Shown here: one piece after another, positions 53,656-64,000 of the stretch
How the letters are laid out: each line of letters starts with the position of its first letter
How positions within the stretch are numbered: the stretch's first letter is position 1
From: Larus michahellis
Lineage: Eukaryota > Chordata > Aves > Charadriiformes > Laridae
DNA: 64,000 nt
Reading direction: 5' to 3'
Assembly (NCBI RefSeq): GCF_964199755.1
Contig: NC_133917.1
Span: 4,221,967-4,285,966, forward strand
Translations under genes and position numbers: made by a program
The notes under the pieces: model-generated
Told to the model about the DNA's origin: nothing
Database searches by the model: none
Seen by the model: only the letters and a program-made list of their open reading frames with translations

Positions 53656-54535
53656 CGCGCTGGCACGGCCCCGCGCACACGCGTGTGCCCCGACACCCTC
53701 CCCTCGTGCACACATGTCCTTGACACCCTCCCCTCGTGCCCATGTGTGCCCTGACACCGTCCCCTTACACATGCGTGTGCCCTCGCACTGTCCCCTCGTG
53801 CACGTGTGTGTCCCGACACTGTCCCCTTACACGCGTGTGCCCTGACGCTGTCCCCTTGCGCACACACGTGTGCCCCGACACCCTCCCCTCATGCACACGT
53901 GTCCTGACACCTGGCCCTTACACACACGTGTGCCCTGACACCCTCCCCTCGTGCACGCGTGCGCCCCGGCACCGTCCCCTTGTGCATATGCGTGTGCCCC
54001 GACACCGTCCCCTCGCACACATGTGTCCTGACACCGTCCCCTTGCGCACACGCGTGTGCCCTGACACCCTCCCCTCGTGCCCATGTGTGCCCTGACACCG
54101 TCCCCTTACACACGTGTGTGCCCTCGCACTGTCTCCTTGTGCACGTGTGTCCTGACACTGTCCCCTTACACGCGTGTGCTCTGACGCTGTCCCCTTGCGC
54201 ACACACGTGTGCCCTGACACCCTCCCCTCGTGCACGCATGTGCCCTGGCACCGTCCCCTTGTGCATATGCGTGTGCCCCGACACCGTCCCCTCGCACACA
54301 CGTGTCCTGACACCGTCCCCTTGCGCACACGCGTGTGCCCTGACACCGTCCCCTTGCGCACGCATGTCCTTGACACCCTCCCCTCGTGCACACGCGTGTG
54401 CCCCAACACCCTCCCCTCGCGCACACGTGTGTCCTGACACCGTCCCCTTGAGCACGCGTGTGCCCTGACACCATCTCCTTACACACACGTGTGTCCTTGA
54501 CACCGTCCCCTCGTGCGCACACGGCCTGGCCCTGT
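53656..54535. repeat. CACACGTGTGYCCTGACACCSTCCCCT array, E-box rich
   Basis: About 25 units of 30-40 bp. Each has a GCACACGTGTG or TACACGCGTGTG palindromic half and a TGACACCSTCCCC half. At least ten units hold a perfect CACGTG; others have CACGCGTG. Blocks of about 350 bp (53,750-54,100 and 54,110-54,470) are near copies of one another. Confidence 0.92.
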
Positions 54536-54599
54536 CCCCTCGCTCACACTCCCCCCGGGTCCCATCCCCGTGTCCCCAGGCTGTGCCACTCGTGCCTTC

Positions 54600-55400
54600 G
54601 TGTCCCCCCTGGGCTGGGGGAGCCTGATCCGGGGCCACCCCCTTCCCCGTGGGTGCTGACGCTGTGGCCTGCAACCCGGGGACACCCCACGGTGCTGTCC
54701 CCATGGCCTCCCAGTTCCCACGGTCCCATCCCAGGGACACCCCATGGGTGCCTTCCCCATGGCCCCCCATCCCCGTGGCCACCCCATCCCCACTGTCCCC
54801 ACCCCTGGGACACCCCGTGGGTGCCATCCCCATGGAGCCGTCCCTGGGACACCTCAGGGCCCCCCCCGTCCCCTCTGTCCTCATCCCCATGACACCCCAT
54901 GGGTGCCATCTCCATGGTCACATTCCATGGACACCCCATGGCCCCCCATCCCTGGGACATCCCATGGGTGCCATCCCCATGGACCCCATCCCTGGGACAC
55001 CCCAGGGCCACCCCGTCCCCACTGTCCCCACCCCCAGGACACCCCATGGGTGCCGTCCCCATGGTCCTCCATCCCCACAGCCCCATTCTGGGGACACCCC
55101 ATGGGTGCCACCCCCATGGACCCACCCCCGGGACACCCCATGGGTGCCACCCCCATGGACCCCATCCCTGGGACACCCCAGGGCCCCCCCACCCTTGTGA
55201 CCCCCGTCCCTGGGACACCCCATGGGTGCCGTCCCCATGCTCCCCCATCCCCACAGCCCCATTCTGGGGACATCCCATGGGTGCCACCCCCATGGACCCA
55301 CCCCTGGGACCCTCCACGGCCCCCCCCACCCCCCTGACACCCTATGGGTGCCACCCCCAGGCCCCCCCATCCCCACAGCCCCACCCTGGCTGGGGGGTGC
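54600..55400. repeat. CCATCCCTGGGACACCCCATGGGTGCC array
   Basis: About 18 units of 38-50 bp (GGGACACCCCATGGGTGCCATCCCCATGG). The palindromic CCATGG occurs in most units. Confidence 0.92.
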
Positions 55401-55439
55401 CGGCGCGGGGGGGTCAGGGCTCGGCTGCTCCCGGCTAAG

Positions 55440-55560
55440 TATGGCCAGTGCCGGGGAGCGTCCCTGAGTCACCGGGGGGGCCGGGGGGGCCCCGGGCCTG
55501 ACTCACCAGCGCCGCCAGCCCCTATATAGCCTGGGCCGACAGCGGGGGCCACGTCACCCC
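55440..55560 (+). promoter_or_regulatory. TATA box with two AP-1/NF-E2-like sites
   Basis: TGAGTCA at 55,465-55,471 and TGACTCA at 55,499-55,505 lie upstream of a TATATA at 55,523-55,528 (CCCCTATATAGCC), all in unique sequence between arrays. The spacing suits a plus-strand promoter starting near 55,555. No downstream gene is recognised, so it may drive a non-coding RNA or be an enhancer with TATA-like sequence. TGASTCA is the core bound by AP-1 and by NFE2/small Maf. Confidence 0.35.
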
Positions 55561-56470
55561 CACCCCCCCGGCTGGGGCAGCGCCTGCTGGGGCGGGGGGG
55601 GGGAGGCCACGGTGGGGCACCCCAATGGGTTGGGGGGACGCAGGGTGACAGCGGGGCGGATGACGGGGGGGACACGCACCGGTGACACCGGGGCAGCCCC
55701 GGGGGTGGGGGCGCGGGTGGGACCCTCCGGGTGCCCGGTGGGTGCCAGGCCTCAGTTTCCCCGTGCGGAGGGTGTTGGCGGGAGGCCCCGGGGCTGGCGC
55801 GGGGCCCGGGGACGGATGCGGCCCCGCGCGCCGGCTGCTTCCCAAAAAGGCGCTGGCGGCTGCAGGCGTTGGGGAGCCGGGCACCCGGCCAGCCCCGGGG
55901 GGCCCCTGTGCCGGGGGGGGGGTGGGGGGGTGGTGGCGGGAATGGGGGGGCCGGCAGGGGCACGGGCAGGGCCAGGGGACGGAGGTGGCACCGCTGCGGC
56001 CGACGCAGGCGTGTGCCGGTGGCGCTGTCGGCGCTGGCACTGCCGTGGGCGCTGCAGGGCCGGGGCTGGGCCTGCACACGCGTGTGTAAGCGTGTGTGCG
56101 CACACGTGTTTGGGTGAGCGGACACGTGTGCGTAAACACGCGCACGCTCCTGGGCAGAGCCCCGGGGGGGGTGGGGGGGACCCAGGGGGACCCAGGGACA
56201 GGAACACGGGGACCCACGGCACACGCGTGGTGTGGACACCCCCTTACACGCGTGTGTGTGCACACACGACCCCCCAGCACCCCCCCGTTTGGGTCACAGC
56301 CCCCCTCCCAGGAAGCACGGGGTGGGGGGAGGGGGGCAGGGGGCACCGGGACCATTTCACACCCCCCCCCTCCATTTTTGGCCAGCGTCCCAGGCAGCCT
56401 GGGGACACCCTGACATCACTCGGGGACACCCCGCCGTCACTGGGCTCCCACCCCCTTTTTTGACCCTTTT
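55561..56470. other. unique GC-rich spacer, no gene recognised
   Basis: Non-repetitive apart from CACACGCGTGTG stretches near 56,075-56,150 and 56,245-56,265 and a single CCTCAGTTTCCCC at about 55,750. Several long frames are open by composition only. Confidence 0.4.
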
Positions 56471-57613
56471 CGGTGTCCCAATATGGTGTAAAACACCCCG
56501 TAACGCGGCCGTGATTAACCCAGAATCAAGCGGGGGGGGCCGTTTTGAGGCTAAAACCAGTCGTTTTAGTGCTTGTGTGGCGAGTGGGGGTGGGGGGCCG
56601 GACGCTGCCCAGCCCTCCTCACCCAGCCCCGCTGTTTCTGGGCATTTGTTGTTTTTCCGCTTAATTTCCTGCGGCGACGAGCACACACCCCCCCCCCCCA
56701 TCACCCCGCGGTGCTGGGGACGAACCCAGGAGGTGCCCGCAGTGGGGCAGGATCCGTCCCCCAGTTGAGGGCCTGGGGGGGGGACACACGGCGGGGGCGA
56801 GAGCCAAACCTCGGCGGGAGGGAGGGATCCCCGTGAGCTGCGGAGATAAAAAGCGAAAAAAGTGTAAAGATCTACCCCAAAAAGGCTTCACGGGGTGCGA
56901 TTCCCACCAGGGCAACCCCCCCGGGGCTGGGGTGCTGCTGGGGGGCAGGGAGGGGACGAGGCTTCTCCAAACTGCCCCCCCCCGGTGACGGTGACTTCAA
57001 AGTCCCTGGCGAGTCGAGGCCTCGGCGCAGCCATTTGCCCGCGATGGCCAGACGCTCGCCGGTTCCTGCCCTCTTCCTTTTCCTGCCGCTTTCGGACACA
57101 GTTTGACAGTAAATGTTGTTTTTTTGTTTTTTTTTTTTTTTTTGTGTTTCCCCCACCCCCCCGCCTCCCCCCCTCCCCAGCAGCAGAGCAATGCTGGACG
57201 TTGAATCACAGCTGGTTAAAAACGAGGGGAATTTTGGTGGGGAACTGGTGTGACTGGGGGAGAGCCGGTACTCACGGCTCCACGTGGCACCGGTCACCCC
57301 AGCCCGCGCTGGAGGGGGGGGGTCTGGGGCAGGCGCCCCCGGGTTGCGCGAGGGTAGGGGGGGACACACACGGGATGTTTCATCGCTGCGTGCGGAACAG
57401 AACAGGGAGAAGCGGTTAAAGCACGCGGGGCGAGACCAAAAAGGCCTAAAATCACCCCAAAAAAGCGTAGCGCGGAGAAGCCCCGCGACACGGCGGGACC
57501 TTCCTTGGACGGGGGGGGAGCCAAGAGCCACCGTCCCCAAAGCGTGGCTGTGCCACGGCAGGGCTGGACGCCGCAGGGGACGCTGGAGGTGACATGTAGC
57601 TGTGCCGCCACCA

Positions 57614-57645
<32 letters not shown>

Positions 57646-58760
57646 AAAAGGGCCGGCTTTTCCCTCTTTTTGAAGGAAAAGACCCGATGGCTCGCACCCA
57701 GGGAGGGCTCCGCGCTCTGGGATCCCCGACCGCTCTGGACTGAGAGGGGAAAAAAAAAAACCAAACCAGCAAAAATAGGTGGAAAAAAATGGGGGGAGGG
57801 GGCGGGGCGGGGGGGGCGCACGGGGAAACGCCTGTCGTTTCCCATCCGGAAAATAAAGCAACCTCCAACCTACCCGGCTGGATCCACCCTCCTCCGAGGA
57901 AAAAACTGCCGGCAAAGTGTTGCGAGGCCGTTGTTGGCACGGTTCGAAGCACACATGAAACTGCTCTGGAAACCACAGGGGAGAGATGTCAGGCGAAAGC
58001 CGAAGCAGTCAGAGGCTTTTAAACAAGCTGGAGGCAACAAAGCCGGAGAAATTCCTCCTTAACCCTTTGCGGAGCAAGGCGGGATTGGGATGATTTTCCA
58101 CCTGGGGCGGGGAGGGGTGGGGGGGAAGGAAAGCCGGGGGAAACGTTTTTGGTTTGGCGGCGAAGAGGAAAGCGGGCACCGCTGCGGAATTTGCGGCCGG
58201 GGAGGATGCGCGGAGAAAGCGTTTCACCCAGATAAATGCAACGGGCGTCCCGATTCTCCGCGCTGAGCCAGAGGGGGATAAAACCCCTTTATAAATTCAA
58301 TAAATGGATTTAAAATAGGGTGGGTGGAAAATAAAGCAGCCTCGGGGAAAGGTTAGTGCTCGGGCTGTGGAAGGAGCGGCCGGAGCGAGACGATTCGCGT
58401 TCGGGCTCCGGATTGGAGCTGGAGGGAGGAAAAGCGTCTCCCAGATGGGCCGAGCCCAGGATGCGCGGCTCCTGCCAGATGGACGGGAACGGGAGTTATT
58501 AGTCGCAGGAAAACCGCTCCGCAGCTGCATTTCTGGCACCGGCGCGAGAGGAATTAATTGCAACACCAGATCACTCCTTCTCTGCCCGGCCAGGAGGGAC
58601 CAACGCGACCCCGCCTGCGCATTCCCCCCCCACCGCACCGCCAGCCGCCGCCGGACGGGGAAAAAAATATATATCTGACCTTCCTGTGAACCACTGGGAA
58701 AAAAAAAATAAAAAAAATAAAAAAAAAAAAAGGAGGTTTTACCCCCCCTTCCAAAGTCGG
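56471..58760. promoter_or_regulatory. 2.3-kb unique, low-repeat block, candidate regulatory region
   Basis: The longest non-repetitive, moderately AT-containing stretch between ITGA5 and GTSF1. It includes AACCACAG (RUNX-type) near 57,973, several GATAAA motifs (about 56,845, 58,231 and 58,278), CAGATG/CAGCTG E-boxes at about 58,440-58,520, GAATTAATTGC at about 58,550 and A or T runs at 57,120 and 57,610. No exon is convincing. An enhancer role is inferred from composition only. Confidence 0.25.
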
Positions 58761-59459
58761 CGGGGTGGGGGGGGGAGGCTGGGGAGCGGGGCGGGCAGGG
58801 AGCCCGGCCGGGGATGACACACGCGGTTCCCATTTCCACACGTTACCGCCCCAAATCCGACGCCTCCTCCGAGCTTCTCCGCAGCTCCCGGCGCGGTGGG
58901 GGCGCTGGGGGGCGGGGGTGGTCCCCCCGCACCCAGACACGTCCAGCTGGAAGGAGAAGGGGAGAAGGAATTAACTTGGGGGGGTTGGATTGGGGGATCC
59001 CCCCCCCCACCCCCATTCCCGGCGTGACACTGGGGTTAAGAGCAATTTGGGTGTGACGGGTGTGTGTCACTGCCGGGCTGGCGGGGGGGGTGACACGGGG
59101 AATGGACAGTGTGACACATATTTTGGAGGAATGCAGAGGGCGGGTGGGGGTGGGGGTGGGTAATGAGGCTCCCCCCACCCCGGGTGGGGAACCCACGGCC
59201 CAATGCCCTGCGACACAGCCCGAGCACGAGGCGCCCGCCTTGCGCAAGAGGCACAAAAATAGCCCCTTCTGAGCCCAAAATCTGGGCAGTGCCCGCCTGG
59301 AAACGCCTGTTTTGGTGGGAGAGGGACAGAGCGGGGGGGCACCCCCCCCAGGCACCGGGACCAGGGGGGGTTTGGGGTCACCTTGAGCCGGTTTGGTCAC
59401 ACCGAGTGGTCCCGGTCGTCCTCTTTGTTGCTGTCCCCACCACAGCCTGAGTTTAGGGG
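58761..59459. other. GC-rich spacer, nothing recognised
   Basis: Unique sequence with C/G runs downstream of GTSF1. No feature supported. Confidence 0.4.
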
Positions 59460-59950
59460 TGGTTGGGGGGGGACAGCAGGGCTCCGGGGGCCTGGGGGGA
59501 CGGGGACAGGGCACAGGCAGGGCAGGGGGTTTACGGGGACACACTGGGGGGTGACAGGGACACACTGGGGTGGTACAAGGACATGGGTGAGCCTAGGGGT
59601 GACAGAGACACACTGGGGGGGGGTGACAGGAACAAGGGCTTGACATGGGGGTCTTGGGGATACACTGGGGGGGTTATGGGGACACACTGGGGGCAGTGAC
59701 AGGGACATGGGCTGGCCCAGGGGGTTATGGGGATACACTGGGGGGGTATGGGGACACACTGGGGGGCGTGACAGGGACGTAGGCTGGCCCAGCAGGGATA
59801 CAGGGACATACTGGGAGAATACAGGGTCACGGGTGAGCCGAGGGGTGGTGGGGACCCTCTGTGGGGGGGTGACAGAGACAGGGACTGGCCCAGGGGGTTA
59901 TGAGGACACACTGGAGAGGTTACAGGGACACAGACAGGTCCGGGGGAGGT
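59460..59950. repeat. GGGACACACTGGGGGGGTGACA array
   Basis: About fourteen units of 25-45 bp (GGGGGTTATGGGGACACACTGG, GGTGACAGGGACATGGG) downstream of GTSF1. Confidence 0.88.
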
Positions 59951-60432
59951 GACAGCCCACTGCTCTGGAGCTGTTGCCCCCATCCCCTTCATGGTGTTAG
60001 AGCCCCCTCAGAAGAGGGGGGGGCAACATGCCCTGTCCCCAACCCGTCTGTGCCACAAGGGACGGGGCCAGCGCGGAGGGTGCTGGGAGCGCAGGCAGGG
60101 AGTGTGGGGGGGAGCGGGGCAGGCTGGGCCCCACGCCGTACCCACGCCGGGGGTCCCCACCCCACAGGGTCCCTTCTGGCTTCCCTGGGTGACGAAACAC
60201 CACACACACTCACAGGTATGTGACATGCATTTAAAATTTGTACCGTGCATTTAAAATTTATAATGTGCATATAAAACCCGTGCGTAAAACCCTCCCCCCC
60301 CCAGCAGCAGCAGCCCAGGGGGCCCCGTTTCGCATCCCCCCCCTCCCCAGCACTGCCGTTTTCTGGGTTCTGGGGGAGAAACGAGTTCTGCCCTGGTCCT
60401 GCTGCCACCATCCATGGTCCCTCCTGTGCCCG
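59951..60432 (-). other. GTSF1 3' flank/UTR, poly(A) site unclear
   Basis: Unique sequence. An AT-rich stretch at 60,219-60,285 carries two and a half copies of GTGCATTTAAAATTT. On the minus strand it offers only variant signals (TATAAA), no AATAAA. The GTSF1 transcript probably ends here. Confidence 0.35.
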
Positions 60433-62197
60433 TCACTCCACACCCGCCGCCCGGTGTCCTGCGGCTCTCCCACCTCTGCTCAGGTTCACGGGTGCTGACG
60501 GGGCAGAGCTGGGGGGCAAGAGAGAACCAGGGGTGTTGGTGTGGGCAGCACCCCGGGGGGGGGACACACATCCCTGAATGTGGGCACCCAGGGAGGGGAC
60601 ATCCCCGGCCCTGTGGCCTCCTACCTGTGGCATGGGAGCAGCGGGTTGTTCGGCTTGATGTTGAGGATGAATGGCGGGGCGTCCTCCAGGTTCTCCAGCT
60701 CTGCAAAGGGTGAGGAGTTGGGGACGTGGCAGCCTTGGGGTGACACGGTGGTGGGGAGCACTGCTCGGCACCCCTGGGACACTCACCAGCCTCCCAGTCC
60801 TCCTGGCATGGAGGGGGCTGCCAGGTCGTGGGGACCTCCGTCTGCTTCATCCTGTTGCCGATGGACGCACTCATTTCTGCGGGGACCAAGGGGACAGTTG
60901 TGTCGGGGGGCACAGCGGAGCACAGCCACCAGGGTGGTGAGGGGGGAGGCCCACGCTGTACCATCGGGGAGGTCGAGTTGGAACTTGTTGGGGCAGGAGG
61001 CGACATGGCTTTGCAGCTCGGCCCGGGGCACCCGGTGCGTGGCGTTGAAGGGGCAGGTGGCCAGCGTGCGGGCCACCTGCGGGTTGTTCTGGGGGGGGCG
61101 AGGAGAAGCAAGAGGCGCTGGGTTGCGGGGGGAGGCTCTGCCTCAGAAATGGCTGACCCCTGGTCCCCCAGCGGGCCCCAATCCTGGTCCCCAGTAGGCC
61201 ACAGACCTAGTCCCCAGCAGGTATCAGACCTGGCCCCGGCCACCAGTAGTCCGCAGGCCCCACAGACCCCAACCCCAACCCCCAGCAGTCCCCAAGCCCC
61301 CACAGACCCCAACCCCGACCCCCAACAGTCCCCAAGCCCCCACAGACCCCAACCCCGACCCCCAGCAGTCCCCAAGCCCCCACAGACCCCAACCCCGACC
61401 CCCAGCAGTCCCCAAGCCCCCACAGACCCCAACCCCGACCCCTAGGAGTCCCCAGGCCCTCGCAGATCCCAACCCTGGCCCCCAGCAGTCCCCAAGCCCT
61501 CGCAGATCCCAACCCCGGCCCCCAGCAGTCCCCAGGCCCCCCTAGGTCCCAGCCCCCAGCAGTCCCCAAGCCCCTGTAGGTCCCACTCCCAAATCCAGCA
61601 GGCCCCAGGCCCTTGTAGATCCCAACCCTGGCTCCCAGCAGTACCCAAGCCCCGGCAGATCCCAACCCCAGCCCCCAGAAGGCCCCAAGCCCCTGTAGGT
61701 CCCAGCCCCAGATCCAGCAGCCCCCAGCAGGCCCCAACCCCGGCCCCCATCAGACCCCAACGGCAGCCCCCAGCAGGTCTTGGACCTGGCCCCAACACCC
61801 AGCTCCTTGAAGGTCCCAGCCCCGGCCCCCAGCAGGTCTTGGACCCGGCCCCCAGCCGGTCTCAGACCTGGCCACGGCCCCCAGCAGGCCCCAGCCCCCC
61901 AGTAGGTCCCAGCCCCGGTCCCCCGCAGGGCCCAGGCCCCCACAGGCCCCAGCTCCGGTCCCCCGCAGGCCCCAGTTCCCGGTAGACCCCAACCCCGGCC
62001 CCCATCAGGCCCCGGCTCTGGCCGCCAGCAGGCCCCCAGCAGGCCCCAGGCTCCCGTAGGTCCCGTCCCGTCCCCCCGCAGGCCCCGGCCGCGGCCCCGC
62101 TCACCCGCTGGCACTTGACGAGGTGGTAGGGCAGGCGGGACACGCGAATGAGGTGGCTCCTGTCGTAAGGGCACTGGGCGAGCTGCTCCCGCTCCAT
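60433..62197 (-). CDS. GTSF1: gametocyte-specific factor 1, CHHC zinc-finger piRNA cofactor
   Basis: Small germline protein that binds RNA through CHHC fingers, assists PIWI proteins in piRNA-guided slicing and transcriptional transposon silencing. Exons: 62105-62197, 60962-61088, 60787-60876, 60625-60700 and 60433-60508, giving 153 residues; human is 167. Finger 1 is C9-x5-H15-x9-H25-x3-C29 (CPYDRSH...HLVKC); finger 2 is C43-x5-H49-x9-H59-x3-C63 (CPFNATH...HVASC). Then TTWQPPPCQEDWEAELENLED, matching the human acidic TWQCPPCDEDWD patch, and IKPNNPLLPCHS. The last exon is the least certain: tandem acceptors at 60,509 (used here) and 60,495 give different frames, ending GVE-stop or a longer 209-residue form. 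All other junctions are GT/AG with matching phases. Location beside ITGA5 favours GTSF1 over GTSF1L. Confidence 0.88.
61195..62100. repeat. 41-bp CCCAGCAGTCCCCAAGCCCCC array in GTSF1 intron 1
   Basis: About 21 copies of a 40-42-bp unit (CAGACCCCAACCCCGACCCCCAGCAGTCCCCAAGCCC). It is nearly perfect at 61,260-61,450, more diverged toward the exon 1 donor at 62,104. It fills the intron. Confidence 0.93.
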
Positions 62198-62400
62198 GGC
62201 GAGCCCGGGCCCGGCCACTCGGCGCTGTGCGTGCGGGCTCCCAACGGGTCTCGCGCGACGCCGCGTCGCCACGGCAACGGCGCCCGGCTTCCGGCGCGGC
62301 CTGCGCGGGCCGCCGCGCGCCGCCCTCGCCATGGCAACGGGGCCGGGCGGCCGCGAGGGGCGCCCGCGGAGCGGCCGCGAGGGCCCGGGCGTGCCGTAGG
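62198..62400 (-). promoter_or_regulatory. GTSF1: GTSF1 CpG-rich promoter region
   Basis: CpG-dense unique sequence immediately upstream of the GTSF1 start codon, including CGCCATGGCAACGG and CGCCACGGCAACGG. GYYRYCATGGCAAC resembles an RFX X-box half (GCAAC). The start site is not placed. Germline genes commonly have such methylation-sensitive CpG promoters. Confidence 0.4.
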
Positions 62401-63000
62401 GTGCTATAGGCGTGCTATAGGGTGCTATAGGGGCTCCTAGGAGTGCTATAAGGGTGCTATAGGGGCCGTAGGGGTGCCGTAGGGGCCATAGGGGTGCTAT
62501 AGGGGCCATAGGAGCGCGATAGGGGTGCTGTAGGGTACGATAGGGATGCTATAGGGGCACTACAGGGGCCATAGAGGTGCTATAGGGGTGCTATACGGGT
62601 GCTATAGGGGCCCTGGGGATGGTATAGGAGTGCTATAGGGGTGCTATAGGGGACCAGACGGTGCTGTAGCGGTGCTATAGGGGCCTTGGGGGTGCTGTAG
62701 GGTGCTATAGAGGACATAGGGGTGCTGTGGGGGTGATATAGGACCCATAGGAGTGGTATAGAGATGCTATAGAGGTGCTATAGGGGTGCTATAGGGCCAT
62801 AATGGTGCTATAGGGGCCCTGGGGATACTCTAGGGGCCATAGGGGTGCTATAGGGGCCCTGGGGGTGCTATAGGGGTGCTATGGGGGTGCTATAGGGCCC
62901 ATAGGGGTGCTATAGGGGTCCCTAGGGGTGCTATAGGGGTGCTATAGGGTGCTATAGAGGCCGTGGGGGTGCTACAGGGGCCCTGGGGGTGCTATAGGAG
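62400..63000. repeat. GGGGTGCTATA 10-12-bp array
   Basis: About 45 copies of GGGGTGCTATA with interspersed GGGGCCATA units, starting directly upstream of the GTSF1 CpG island. CTATAG cores link it to the array at 13.7-14.7 kb. Confidence 0.9.
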
Positions 63001-63720
63001 CCCAGACAGTGTTATATGGGCCCCGACAGTGGTATAGGAGCCCTCAGTGGTGCTATATGGGCCCTGGGCAATGCTATAGAGCCCGGGCAGTGTTATATGG
63101 GCCCGGGTGGTGTTATAGGGGCCCCAAGGGGTGCCATGTGGGCCCAGGTGGTGCTACAGGGGCCCTGGGTGGTGCTATAGAGGCCATTGGGTGCTATATG
63201 GGCCAGGGCGGTGCTACAGGAGCCCTAGGCGGTGCTATAGGAGCCCTGGGGGGTGCTATATGGGTCCGGGTGGTGCTATCGGAGCCCAGGCGATCTTATA
63301 TGGGCCCTGGGCAGTCTTATATGAGCCCTGAGCACTGCTATAGGAGCATAGGTGATGTTCTGTGGGCCCTGGGCAGTGCTATAGGGGCCCAGGCAGTTAC
63401 ATAGGCCCCAGGAGATGCTATAGGAGCCTAGGTGGTGGTCTGTGGGCCCTGGGTGGTGCTATAGGGGCTCTGGACATGGTATATGGGCCCAGGCAGTGTT
63501 ACGGGGGCCCTGGGCGGTGCTATATGGGCCCTGGGTGCTGGTGTGTGGGCCTGGACAGGCTTTTATAGGCCCTGGGTGGTGCTATAGGGTCCCGCACCAT
63601 GTTACAGGGTCCTGGGCGGTGGTATAGGGCCTTGGGTGGTGTTAGAGGGTCCTGGGTGCTGTTACAGGGCCCTGCACCATGTTATAGGGCCCAGAACGGT
63701 GTTGTACGGGCCTGGTTGGT
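63000..63720. repeat. GGGCCCTGGGYGGTGCTATA 20-30-bp array
   Basis: About 30 units combining a GTGCTATA piece with RGGGCCCTGGGCG, apparently derived from the preceding simpler array. Confidence 0.9.
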
Positions 63721-64000
63721 GCTGTACGGGTCACGGCATGTGTCGCAGGGCCCTGGGTGCTGTTATAGGGCCATGGCTGGTGCCATATGGCCCTGGCCGG
63801 CATAACATGGCTCTGGCCAGTGCCACATGGCGATGGCCGGTGATCCACGGTCCCGGTGCGGATGGCACGGCTGGGACTGGCGCTGTACGGCTGTGGCTGT
63901 ACGGCTGTGACGGTGTCACCTGCCACAGCCGGCGTCGTATGGCCGTGGCCGGCGTCAGCGGGCCATGGCAAGCGTGGCACGGCCACGGCCGGACCTGCAC
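63720..64000. repeat. ATGGCCSTGGCCGGYRYCA array, runs off window
   Basis: About ten units of 24-30 bp (GGCCATGGCYGGTGYCATATGG). The array reaches the right edge of the window. Confidence 0.85.

Noticed and set aside
51839-53867. 600-residue Pro/Ser/Cys-rich reverse frames upstream of ITGA5
   Set aside because: Compositional openness over arrays and C runs; no conserved motif.
55612-56463. 283-residue plus-strand frame downstream of the TATA/AP-1 element
   Set aside because: Gly/Arg/Ala-rich by composition, no family resemblance, and it includes a CACACGCGTGTG repeat. The promoter-like element is kept, the protein is not.

Overview
The window reads as a GC-rich vertebrate locus, almost certainly a bird dot microchromosome. 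Genes are compact. Introns and spacers consist largely of tandem minisatellites and long G/C runs, and I recognised no transposable element. The gene order SMUG1 - CBX5 - HNRNPA1 - NFE2 - (gap) - ITGA5 - GTSF1, with the same strands, matches human 12q13 downstream of the HOXC cluster. Species and chromosome (probably the counterpart of chicken chr33) are inferred from this synteny and the sequence style. All protein comparisons are from memory, not from a search.

Layout. 1-18,200: no gene recognised. Tandem arrays alternate with a few short AT-rich, TAAT-bearing unique islands (about 0.7-1.5, 4.1-4.5, 6.7-7.2, 10.0-10.5 and 17.4 kb) that could be conserved regulatory DNA on the HOXC side. 18.26-22.6 kb (-): SMUG1, with two coding exons, a probable non-coding first exon and a CpG promoter. 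22.73-26.8 kb (-): CBX5 (HP1 alpha), with all four coding exons in frame. 28.9-30.04 kb: CpG island promoter shared by CBX5 and HNRNPA1, with eleven CCAAT boxes. 30.04-36.84 kb (+): HNRNPA1, with a cassette exon and a 3' UTR intron. 39.4-41.33 kb (-): the C-terminal bZIP part of NFE2. 41,329-41,528: 200 N. 41.59-50.98 kb (-): the first twelve coding exons of ITGA5. 51-60 kb: arrays, plus a small TATA/AP-1 element at 55.5 kb. 60.43-62.2 kb (-): GTSF1. 62.4-64 kb: further arrays.

The genes are functionally diverse: base-excision repair, heterochromatin reading, RNA splicing, erythroid/megakaryocyte transcription, a fibronectin receptor subunit and piRNA-pathway silencing. They do not form one pathway. 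CBX5 and HNRNPA1 are linked by a head-to-head promoter that parallels the CBX3/HNRNPA2B1 pair.

The most unusual signals are structural. An ITGA5 intron holds 19 tandem copies of the preceding exon's own 3' end and splice donor. Two SMUG1 arrays are reverse complements of each other and flank the last coding exon. HNRNPA1's cassette exon lacks a GT donor at the expected place. The 200-N gap must hide most of ITGA5 and several expected genes. Several single-base indels in ITGA5 exons, all at or beside runs of the same base, suggest consensus errors in this assembly.
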